Shown: piece after piece, positions 38,763-46,284 of the stretch
Layout of the letters: every line of letters begins with the position of its first letter
Position numbering within the stretch: the first letter of the stretch is position 1
Source: Lysobacter niastensis
Lineage (GTDB): Bacteria; Pseudomonadota; Gammaproteobacteria; Xanthomonadales; Xanthomonadaceae
Length of the DNA stretch: 64,000 bases
Reading direction: 5' to 3'
Assembly: GCF_015453285.1 (NCBI RefSeq)
Contig: NZ_JADLZT010000012.1
Coordinates: forward strand, 87,172-151,171
Made by a program: the position numbers and the translations under genes
The notes under the pieces: generated by a model
Seen by the model: only the letters and a program-made list of their open reading frames with translations
Databases searched by the model: none
Told to the model about the DNA's origin: nothing

Positions 38763-40063
38763 TGTCGGGAATGGGGCAATCCTGGGGTGGATACCCGAAG
38801 GCACACCAGCTACTGGTACCGCTGAGCGATCGCCGCGCCCCGCTGCCTGACTTCGAAGGCACCGCCCTGCCCTACGGCAATGGTCGCAGCTACGGCGACA
38901 GCTGCCTCAATCCGGACGGCACGCTGCTGCATGTGCGTAGTCTCGATCGCTACATGGCATTCGACCTTGCCACCGGCGTGTTGCAGTGCGAAGCGGGCGT
39001 CACGCTGGCCGAGATCCTGGACCTGGCGGTGCCGCAAGGCTGGTTCCTGCCGGTGACGCCGGGCACTCGCTACGTCACCATCGGTGGCGCGATCGCCAAC
39101 GACGTCCACGGCAAGAACCATCACCGCGCCGGCACGTTCGGCCACCACGTGCTGCGCTTCGAGCTGCTGCGCAGCGACGGTTCGCGCACGGTGCTCGCTC
39201 CGGGTGACGCATCCGGGCTGTTCGAAGCCACGGTGGGCGGACTCGGACTGACCGGTGTGATCACGTGGGCAGAAATCCGCTTGCGTCGCGTTCCGGGCCC
39301 CTGGATGGAGGCCGAATCGATCCGTTTCGGACATCTCGACGAGTTCTTCGCACTGTCCGCCGAATCGGCCGCCACGCACGAGTACACCGTTGCCTGGGTC
39401 GACTGCCTCGCACAGGGACGCTCGCTCGGGCGCGGCCACTTCCTTCGTGCAGACCATGCGCCAGGCGAGGCAGGCGCAGCCACGCCGCGATCATCCCGCC
39501 TTTCGATGCCCGTTGTGCCCCCCATTTCGCTGGTGAACGGCTTCAGCCTCAAGCCGTTCAACTGGCTCTACTACCACCGCCAGCTCACGCGGACCAAACG
39601 CGGCAGTTCGCATTACGTGCCGTACTTCTATCCGCTGGACGGCATCGCGCACTGGAATCGCATGTATGGTCCGCGTGGATTCCTGCAGCACCAGTGCGTG
39701 CTGCCACCGGCAGCTGCCCGCGATGGCATCGCCGACATGCTCAAGGCGATCGCACGCAGCGGTACCGGCTCCTTCCTCGCCGTGCTCAAGGAGTTCGGAG
39801 ATAGGTCTTCGCTCGGCATGCTGTCTTTTCCGCGCCCGGGCACCACGCTGGCACTCGACTTCCCGAATGCCGGCGAGGAAACCTTCAGGCTCCTCGACCG
39901 CCTGGACGCGATCGTCGCCGAGGCGGGCGGAGCCGTATACCCGGCCAAGGACGCGCGCATGTCCGGCGCGCTGTTCCGCGACGCCTTCCCGCAATGGCGG
40001 GCGTTCTCCCAATACATCGACCCCCGTTTCTCATCCGGGCTCTGGCGCCGGGTGATGGAGTGA
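38762..40063 (+). CDS. dprE1: DprE1-like FAD-dependent decaprenylphosphoryl-ribose 2-oxidase
   Basis: A 433-residue VAO/PCMH-type FAD oxidase. The FAD-binding PYGNGRSYGDSCLN (37-50), TIGGAIANDVHGKNHH (107-121) and the substrate-domain end VYPAKDARMSGALFRDAFPQW match DprE1, which oxidises the 2-OH of polyprenyl-phosphoryl ribose. The cysteine that benzothiazinone drugs attack in mycobacterial DprE1 (Cys387, in NICVDFP) aligns with Ala364 here (TLALDFP). The lysine of the KDSR motif is kept (AKDAR). It sits between the HAD-UbiA gene (1-base overlap) and the SDR gene (2-bp gap), as expected for a pathway operon. Confidence 0.85.
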   Translation: MSGMGQSWGGYPKAHQLLVPLSDRRAPLPDFEGTALPYGNGRSYGDSCLNPDGTLLHVRSLDRYMAFDLATGVLQCEAGVTLAEILDLAVPQGWFLPVTPGTRYVTIGGAIANDVHGKNHHRAGTFGHHVLRFELLRSDGSRTVLAPGDASGLFEATVGGLGLTGVITWAEIRLRRVPGPWMEAESIRFGHLDEFFALSAESAATHEYTVAWVDCLAQGRSLGRGHFLRADHAPGEAGAATPRSSRLSMPVVPPISLVNGFSLKPFNWLYYHRQLTRTKRGSSHYVPYFYPLDGIAHWNRMYGPRGFLQHQCVLPPAAARDGIADMLKAIARSGTGSFLAVLKEFGDRSSLGMLSFPRPGTTLALDFPNAGEETFRLLDRLDAIVAEAGGAVYPAKDARMSGALFRDAFPQWRAFSQYIDPRFSSGLWRRVME

Positions 40064-40065
40064 AC

Positions 40066-40797
40066 ATGCAACGAGTTGTCATCATCGGCGCCACATCCGC
40101 CATCGCCGAAGCCACTGCGCGTCAGTTCGCATCACGCGGCGCGGGGATGTTTCTCGTGGGGCGCGACCTGGAACGCCTGGACGCGATCGCCGCGGACCTC
40201 CGGGTTCGCGGCGCGCATGGCGTCACCACCCATCGCCTGGACATCAACGACATTGCAGCGCACGCAGCGATGATCGAAGCGGCCTGGTCCGCCATGGGTG
40301 GTGTGGACGTGGCATTGATCGCGCACGGCACCCTGCCCAACCAGGCCCGATGCGAGCAATCGGTCGAGTACGCGATGCAGGAGTTCGCAACCAACGGAAC
40401 TTCGACGATCGCGCTGGCCACGGCCATCGCCCCGCGCCTTTCCGACGGCGCCACGCTCGCGGTGATCTCCTCTGTCGCCGGCGACCGCGGCCGCGCCAGC
40501 AATTACCTTTACGGCAGCGCAAAGGCGGCAGTCACCGCGTTCCTCAGTGGCATGCGCCAGAGCCTGTCCCCCCGTGGCGTCAACGTGCTGACGATCAAGC
40601 CTGGCTTCGTCGACACACCGATGACTCGCGAGTTCAAGAAGGGCGCCCTGTGGGCCAAGCCCGATCAGGTTGCTCGTGGAATAGTCGCCGCCATCGACAA
40701 GCGCCGTGCGGTCGCCTATCTGCCCTGGTTCTGGGCCGGCATCATGCTGGTGATCACCCATATCCCCGAGTTCGTTTTCCGCAGGATCAAGCTCTGA
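40066..40797 (+). CDS. dprE2: DprE2-like short-chain dehydrogenase (decaprenylphosphoryl-keto-pentose reductase)
   Basis: A 243-residue classical SDR. Its nucleotide motif is GATSAIAEA rather than TGxxxGIG, which is typical of DprE2. The catalytic YGSAK follows SSVAGDRGRASNYL. The C-terminus is a hydrophobic helix (FWAGIMLVITHIPEFVF) that should dock it to the membrane. With the upstream DprE1-like oxidase it would complete the C2 epimerisation from ribose to arabinose on the lipid carrier. The stop overlaps the next gene by one base. Confidence 0.83.
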   Translation: MQRVVIIGATSAIAEATARQFASRGAGMFLVGRDLERLDAIAADLRVRGAHGVTTHRLDINDIAAHAAMIEAAWSAMGGVDVALIAHGTLPNQARCEQSVEYAMQEFATNGTSTIALATAIAPRLSDGATLAVISSVAGDRGRASNYLYGSAKAAVTAFLSGMRQSLSPRGVNVLTIKPGFVDTPMTREFKKGALWAKPDQVARGIVAAIDKRRAVAYLPWFWAGIMLVITHIPEFVFRRIKL

Positions 40798-41747
40798 TGT
40801 CGCCTCCCGGCAAGAATCAACGCATAGTGCTCACCGGCGCCGCCGGCCTGGTGGGGCAGAACCTCATCGTCGAGATGAAGCAGCAGGGCTACACCCGGTT
40901 GGTGGCCATCGACAAGCACGCCCACAACCTTGAGATCCTGCGCAAGCTTCACCCGGACGTAGAAACGGTGCATGCCGATCTTGCCGAGCCCGGCGATTGG
41001 GAGGCCGCCTTCTCGGAAGCCCAGATCGTGGTGCAATTGCATGCACAGATCACTGGGAAAACCCGCGACCTCTTCGACCGCAACAACATCGACGCCACGC
41101 GTCTCGTACTGGACGCCTGCAAGCGGCATCGAGTTCCCTATGTCGTTCATATCAGCTCTTCGGTGGTCAACTCCGTCGCCACCGACGACTACACCGAGAC
41201 CAAGAAGATCCAGGAGGCGATGGTCGTCGCCAGCGGCCTGAGCCACAGCATCCTGCGTCCGACGCTGATGTTCGGGTGGTTCGATCCCAAGCACCTGGGC
41301 TGGTTGTCGCGCTTCATGGCCAGGACGCCTGTTTTCCCGATTCCTGGCGACGGCAAGTTCATGCGCCAGCCGTTGTACGAACGCGATTTCTGCCGCTGCA
41401 TCATCAAGTGCATTGAGCGCCAGCCGGACGGGACTATCTACGACATCGTCGGAGACACCCGGATCGACTATGTCGACATCATCAAGACTATCAAGCGCGT
41501 GAAGGGTCTCAGGACGCTGATCGTCCATATCCCGATTGGCTTCTTTGCCATCCTCCTGCGCACCTACGCGCTGTTCAGCAAGAAGCCTCCGTTCACGGCG
41601 GACCAACTCAAGGCCTTGTCGGCCGGCGACGACTTCAACGGCGTCGACACCGAAACCGTCTTCGGCGTCCGCCAGCACTCCTTCGAAGCCGCGGTACGAG
41701 AGAGCTACTGCGACCCTACCTACGGGCACATTGTGCTCAAGCGATGA
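40797..41747 (+). CDS. NAD-dependent epimerase/dehydratase (atypical SDR)
   Basis: A 316-residue extended or atypical SDR with the N-terminal cofactor motif TGAAGLVGQN and the YTETK active-site box. It has an unusual internal hydrophobic segment near residues 242-262 (LIVHIPIGFFAILLRTYALF), so it may be membrane-associated. The C-terminal half departs from GalE/RmlB and is closer to complex-I-type (NDUFA9-like) or sterol-dehydrogenase-like SDRs. It may act on a lipid-linked sugar, but no substrate can be named. It is tightly coupled to dprE2 (TGATG). Confidence 0.75.
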   Translation: MSPPGKNQRIVLTGAAGLVGQNLIVEMKQQGYTRLVAIDKHAHNLEILRKLHPDVETVHADLAEPGDWEAAFSEAQIVVQLHAQITGKTRDLFDRNNIDATRLVLDACKRHRVPYVVHISSSVVNSVATDDYTETKKIQEAMVVASGLSHSILRPTLMFGWFDPKHLGWLSRFMARTPVFPIPGDGKFMRQPLYERDFCRCIIKCIERQPDGTIYDIVGDTRIDYVDIIKTIKRVKGLRTLIVHIPIGFFAILLRTYALFSKKPPFTADQLKALSAGDDFNGVDTETVFGVRQHSFEAAVRESYCDPTYGHIVLKR

Positions 41748-41750
41748 GTC

Positions 41751-43076
41751 ATGGATACGATTATGAATAACCGCAGGAAGTTCGCAGTTGTCGGCGCCGG
41801 TCCTATGGGGCTGATGGCAGCGATGCGCCTGCTGGAGGCCGGTCACGAGGTCGACATCTACGAGCGTGACGACCGCATCGGCGGCATGTCGGCAAGCTTC
41901 GACTTCGACGGCCTCAAGATCGAGCGTTACTACCACTTCATCTGCAAGACCGATTACCCGCTGTTCGAACTCCTCTCAGAACTTGGACTGTCCGACACGC
42001 TGAAGTGGACGGACACCAAGATGGGCTACTACTACGACGGTACGCTCTACAAGTGGGGGACGCCGTTCGCCCTGCTCTCCTTTCCCAAGCTCGACATCGT
42101 CAGCAAGTTCCGGTACGCGCTGCACGTCATGACGACGAAGGGGATCCAGGACTGGACGGCCTTGGACAAGGAGAACGCGACCACCTGGCTGCGCAAGTGG
42201 CTAGGCCAGCGCGGTTACGACGTTCTCTGGCGCCGTACATTCCAGCTCAAATTCTTCGAGTACACCGAGAACCTGTCGGCCTCCTGGATCGGCACGCGCA
42301 TCAAGCGAATCGCGTTGTCGCGCCGCAACCTGCTCAACGAGAGTCTCGGTTACATCGAGGGCGGCTCGGAGACGCTCCTTGAGGCCATGGAGCGGAAGAT
42401 CGTCCAACTCGGGGGACGCATCCATCTTCGCTGCGGAATTGATCGCGTTGTGGTCGAGAACGATCGCGTCTCCGGCGTGGACGTGGGGGGCAAGTTCCAT
42501 CCGATGGACGCGGTACTGTCGACCGCACCTATCCAGTATGTGCCCGCGATGGTGCCGGGCCTGCCGGCGGATTTCGCCAGCAAGGTGCGCGCCATCGAGA
42601 ACATTCCGGTTGCATGCGTGATTCTCAAGTTGAGGCACGCACTCACCGAGAACTTTTGGATGAACATCAGTGACGAGCGGATCGAGATCCCGGGTGTAAT
42701 CGAGTACTCCAATCTCAATCCGGGCACCCGCGAGGGCGAGCACATCCTGTACGCGCCTTTCTACATGCCCAAGACCCATCCGAAATGGTCACTGCCCAAT
42801 CAGGAGCTGATCGACGAGGTTATCGGTTACCTCGGCAAGCTCAATCCGGCGTTCCGCCAGGACTGGGTGCTGGCCAGCCACTGCCATCGCTACGATTTTG
42901 CGCAGACCATCTGTCCGCCTGCCTTCCAGGCCATGCTCCCGCCGATGAAGACCCCGGTCGATGGCTTCTATATGGCTGATACGTCGTACTACTACCCTGA
43001 GGACCGCTCGATCAACGAAAGCATCGCCACGGCCGACCGGCTTGTGTCGGTTGTATTGGCGGATCGCGCGGAATGA
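41751..43076 (+). CDS. NAD(P)/FAD-dependent oxidoreductase (protoporphyrinogen oxidase/amine oxidase fold)
   Basis: A 441-residue protein with the FAD-binding motif VVGAGPMGLMAAMRLLEAGHEVDIYERDDRIGGMSASF at the start and a C-terminal FAD segment GFYMADTSYYYPEDRSINESIATADRLV. The middle is Trp/Tyr-rich. Homologues with this layout are found in many polysaccharide loci, where they are thought to work on lipid-linked or nucleotide sugars; UDP-galactopyranose mutase has a related fold, but its motifs are absent. A second possible start is the ATG at 41763. It overlaps the next gene by 4 bases (ATGA). Confidence 0.75.
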   Translation: MDTIMNNRRKFAVVGAGPMGLMAAMRLLEAGHEVDIYERDDRIGGMSASFDFDGLKIERYYHFICKTDYPLFELLSELGLSDTLKWTDTKMGYYYDGTLYKWGTPFALLSFPKLDIVSKFRYALHVMTTKGIQDWTALDKENATTWLRKWLGQRGYDVLWRRTFQLKFFEYTENLSASWIGTRIKRIALSRRNLLNESLGYIEGGSETLLEAMERKIVQLGGRIHLRCGIDRVVVENDRVSGVDVGGKFHPMDAVLSTAPIQYVPAMVPGLPADFASKVRAIENIPVACVILKLRHALTENFWMNISDERIEIPGVIEYSNLNPGTREGEHILYAPFYMPKTHPKWSLPNQELIDEVIGYLGKLNPAFRQDWVLASHCHRYDFAQTICPPAFQAMLPPMKTPVDGFYMADTSYYYPEDRSINESIATADRLVSVVLADRAE

Positions 43077-45304
43077 GTGCATGGAGCGCGCACTGGCGAC
43101 GCTGGGCCGCCGCCCTGGCGATCACGGCCTTCGTCTTGGTGGGTGCCTTGCTCGCGTGGCCGGAGCCGCCGGCACGCGTGCTCATTCCTGCCGATGGTTG
43201 GCAGGTCGAGGGCGCGTTCGTTCCCTTGGAGGCGCCTCACAAGGATCAACGCAAGAGTGTTCGTTCCGCGCCCGAGATGCGTTACTGGCGCTCTTGGAGT
43301 CCCGAACGAGGAAGCCAGCCCGGCGTGCTACGCACGAAGCCCTTCACTCCGGATGGCCCATTCGCCGTTCCTTACAACGGCTTCGCAGGGGAATCTGGGG
43401 TGAGCGCATTCGTCGAATGCGTGGGCTCGGGCCGCAGGATCTACCTCGCCACCAGTCGCAACAACACTCAATGGTCAGAGGTCTTGATCGAACGGCCGCG
43501 GGAGTTCTGCGCTGGCGACGTTCGCGTTGTTGCCGTGACCACCAGCACTCGGGATTACATCGCACTCGGATCCCCTTACGGCTTGTCTCGACTTTCCGTA
43601 CTCAAGCGTTCGTCGGTAGGCGGGTTCTGGTTCCTCATCTTCGCCTGGGGCACGATGGCGGGCTGGTACCTGCTGGGCAGCCGTGCCGTCATAACGCGAT
43701 CACTCCCGATCACGCCGGCCAGCGCCGGCCTGATCTGCATGGGCCTGATCGGCTTCGCTCAGTTCTTCGTCTATTGGTATGAGCGCCACGTCGGACTGCT
43801 CTTCTCCTTGATACTGGTCACGACGGGCACGGGCGCGCTGGTCCGCGAATGGGTGGGACGCCGCTCGCAGGCGTCCATGTCTGCCGACCTGCGGCCCGTG
43901 GTGTTTGCCTTGTGCGTATGGTTGGCAACCGCCGTCGGCTATTTCGCATTGGCTTCCATGGTCGACAGTGGTGCTGGCCCCTGGGAGATGAATGGCCGAT
44001 TCACACCAGCCCGCTGGTCCACGGACAACCAGTTGCCTGGATTCGTGTCGCGGGTCCTTGTATCGGGCAATCACGAAGACCTGTCGGATTTTTCGGTATG
44101 GTCGCTCGCCGATCGTCCACCGTTGTCCTATGGGTGGCACGCTGCGCTCCACGACATTTTCGAGCGACTTGGCCGCCTCAACGACGGCACGATGCTGCTT
44201 CCCACGTTTCAACTCGCGATCGGTGTGGTGCTGAACACCGTATGGGCCGCCTTCCTGGCGCTTGTGCTCCCTGGTCTCGGCATGTCGCGCCTCCGAGTCA
44301 TGTTGACCATCGCGATCCTGGCGTTGTGTCCATTGTTCATCTTCAACAGTCTGTTCACCTGGCCCAAGCTACTGAGCGGCACACTTACTCTTGCGGCTGC
44401 GTGGATCCTTCTGGGCTTGGAAAAGCCGACGCTCAGGCTTCGCGACGATGACGTTGGGCTCGCGACAGCGGCTGCTCTGTCGGCTTTGGGCCTGCTTACC
44501 CATGGCGGCAGCGCCTTCGGCATATTGGCCATGCTGGCGTTGGCCGTCTTCTACCGCGGCCTTCCGTCGATAAGGGGCGCTTCGATTGCATTCGCAGTTG
44601 CAGTCGCGTTGATGCTGCCGTGGAACCTGTGGCAGGCAAGCACGCACTTCAGCGGGAATGCCTTGGTGAAGTTCGCTTTCGCCGGAACCTTCGGCTTCGA
44701 CGAGCGGGAGCTCGGGGTTCTGGACACGATCCTTCGCAGCTATCGCGAGCTTGGCATGGAAGCATGGCTCGCAAAGAAGCGCGACGGGCTCCTCACCATC
44801 TTCTTCGGCCTCCGCAACAGTTGCGGGCTGAACGAGATGGGGCAGGCGCACTCCATCGTGGATCGCTGGCGGGCCTCGGACTTCTACAACATCGTCCCTT
44901 CGCTCAATGCGCTGTTACTGGGCTTCATCGCGTTGGGATCGGCCTACAAGCGCAAGAGCTCTGACCAGAATTGGCAGGCCAGTCGTCGACTCGTGGTGTT
45001 CGCGGTGATGTCCGTCGCCTTAAGCTGGCTGGCAACGTGGGATTGTTTCATCAACCACCACCAGTCCTACCAATCCTTGATGGCGCTGCATCTTGGTCTG
45101 GTCATGGCCTTGTTGGCTGCGGGACGATGGGGCGTCGTGGCGCTGGGCCTCAGCGTCCTGTATGGCCTGGGGGTCTGGGTCATCGAGCCGCTGGGACACT
45201 TCCCGCGCTTCGACTGGCTCTCCTCAGGTGTCCTGGCCGCGTTGGCCATCATCACCATCCATCAGCTGCACGTGCTGCGTGAACCGCGGGAGCCCATGCA
45301 TTGA
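43073..45304 (+). CDS. Large polytopic membrane protein, putative GT-C type glycosyltransferase
   Basis: A 743-residue protein. After a first helix (about 10-30) there is a soluble, probably periplasmic, domain of about 170 residues with two cysteines (VECVGSGR and REFCAGDV). Ten or more helices follow, with a loop around PLSYGWHAALHDIFERLGRL and a second around RNSCGLNEMGQAHSIVDRW. The topology suits a GT-C enzyme that uses a polyprenyl-phosphate sugar, but no canonical DD/ED motif after helix 1 can be seen. It could be the acceptor transferase for the arabinose donor made upstream. It is coupled by 4-bp overlaps to both neighbours. Confidence 0.6.
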   Translation: MSAWSAHWRRWAAALAITAFVLVGALLAWPEPPARVLIPADGWQVEGAFVPLEAPHKDQRKSVRSAPEMRYWRSWSPERGSQPGVLRTKPFTPDGPFAVPYNGFAGESGVSAFVECVGSGRRIYLATSRNNTQWSEVLIERPREFCAGDVRVVAVTTSTRDYIALGSPYGLSRLSVLKRSSVGGFWFLIFAWGTMAGWYLLGSRAVITRSLPITPASAGLICMGLIGFAQFFVYWYERHVGLLFSLILVTTGTGALVREWVGRRSQASMSADLRPVVFALCVWLATAVGYFALASMVDSGAGPWEMNGRFTPARWSTDNQLPGFVSRVLVSGNHEDLSDFSVWSLADRPPLSYGWHAALHDIFERLGRLNDGTMLLPTFQLAIGVVLNTVWAAFLALVLPGLGMSRLRVMLTIAILALCPLFIFNSLFTWPKLLSGTLTLAAAWILLGLEKPTLRLRDDDVGLATAAALSALGLLTHGGSAFGILAMLALAVFYRGLPSIRGASIAFAVAVALMLPWNLWQASTHFSGNALVKFAFAGTFGFDERELGVLDTILRSYRELGMEAWLAKKRDGLLTIFFGLRNSCGLNEMGQAHSIVDRWRASDFYNIVPSLNALLLGFIALGSAYKRKSSDQNWQASRRLVVFAVMSVALSWLATWDCFINHHQSYQSLMALHLGLVMALLAAGRWGVVALGLSVLYGLGVWVIEPLGHFPRFDWLSSGVLAALAIITIHQLHVLREPREPMH

Positions 45305-45690
45305 AGCGCTTCATTTACTTTGCGATTGCAGGTGGTATCGCTGCAGCAGCCAACTTCGGTTCGCGAATCCTGCTCGGGAACGTTTTCAACTACTCGACGT
45401 CCATCGTGATCGCCTACGTGATCGGAATGATCACGGCATTCCTGCTGAATCGCGCTTTCGTTTTCCCGGAGGGAAACGAGGGAATCCACAAGCAGGCCGG
45501 ATGGTTCATCGCGGTCAACATGCTGGCGGTGCTACAGACGCTGGGTATCAGCCTGCTGTTGGCACGCGTCGTGTTTCCCTCTGTCGGCCTGGACTTCCAT
45601 CCTGAGACCCTGGCACACGCGATCGGCGTGATTGTGCCGATCTTTACAAGCTATCTGGGCCACAAGACGTACACCTTCCGAACCCGCTGA
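45301..45690 (+). CDS. GtrA family membrane protein
   Basis: A 129-residue four-helix protein of the GtrA family (FIYFAIAGGIAAAANFGSRILL, YVIGMITAFLLNRAFVFPEG, closing IFTSYLGHKTYTF). GtrA proteins are thought to flip polyprenyl-phosphate-linked sugars across the inner membrane. That fits an upstream pathway that makes a polyprenyl-phosphate pentose in the cytosol. The start codon is TTG at 45301, overlapping the previous stop codon (TTGA). It is the last gene of the plus-strand operon. Confidence 0.85.
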   Translation: MKRFIYFAIAGGIAAAANFGSRILLGNVFNYSTSIVIAYVIGMITAFLLNRAFVFPEGNEGIHKQAGWFIAVNMLAVLQTLGISLLLARVVFPSVGLDFHPETLAHAIGVIVPIFTSYLGHKTYTFRTR

Positions 45691-45705
45691 CGAGGGCCTG
45701 CCCCG

Positions 45706-46284
45706 TCATTGGCTCGCCTTCACATCGACCACACCGACGCTCAACCAGTCGCACCAAGGCACGCCGTTTCCTTGGTCGACTTCGATGGTGAGTTTGGACG
45801 CGCCGTCGATCGTCACGCCGACAGTGCCGGCGTAATGCCGATCTACCGTCAGTTTTGACTCGGGCCCCTTGTCCAACCGCCACATGACGTCCACGACGCC
45901 TGCCGCCGGGTTGCCTGCGCAGTCCTTCACGGTCGAGAAATCCTCGATGTGCGGGGCAATTGCCAGAGATTCGATCGCGGATACGTCAAAGGTGATCGAC
46001 GCCCTCCGCTCTGCGCTTGGGTGAAGGAAGTATCTCGAGCGGTGCTTCACTTCGATCGGCGCGAAGGCGTCCTGCTTCTCAACGACGCGATCCTTCATGA
46101 TCGACAGACCGGCCTCGAGCCGATCCTCCGCCACAGCATCCTGCGAGGCGACTTGAACAGGCTCCGGCTTCGTCATCGCCGGAACAGCGATGGCTTGAGG
46201 GTCCGGCAACGCTGTGTCGCGATCACACCCGGCGGCAGCGAGCATCAGCAGAAGGGCTGCACGGCTTCCAACACATTTACTCAT
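45706..46284 (-). CDS. Lipoprotein with NPCBM-like carbohydrate-binding domain
   Basis: A 192-residue protein with a lipobox AAAGC (Cys20) after a short signal peptide. The mature C-terminal 110 residues (SITFDVSAIESLAIAPHIEDF, AGVVDVMWRLDKG, TVGVTIDGASKLTIEVDQGNGVPWCDWLSVGVVDVK) have the strand pattern of an NPCBM/NEW2-type carbohydrate-binding module. It is the last gene of the minus-strand polysaccharide operon and overlaps the preceding glycosyltransferase gene by 8 bp. Its stop is 15 bp from the GtrA stop, convergently. A role in holding or sensing the glycan in the periplasm is inferred. The domain call was made by eye. Confidence 0.6.
   Translation of the reverse strand: MSKCVGSRAALLLMLAAAGCDRDTALPDPQAIAVPAMTKPEPVQVASQDAVAEDRLEAGLSIMKDRVVEKQDAFAPIEVKHRSRYFLHPSAERRASITFDVSAIESLAIAPHIEDFSTVKDCAGNPAAGVVDVMWRLDKGPESKLTVDRHYAGTVGVTIDGASKLTIEVDQGNGVPWCDWLSVGVVDVKASQ

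Noticed and set aside
43344..43565. Small antisense frames within the membrane protein gene
   Set aside because: They have no start signal and no similarity; they are opposite a long coupled coding region.
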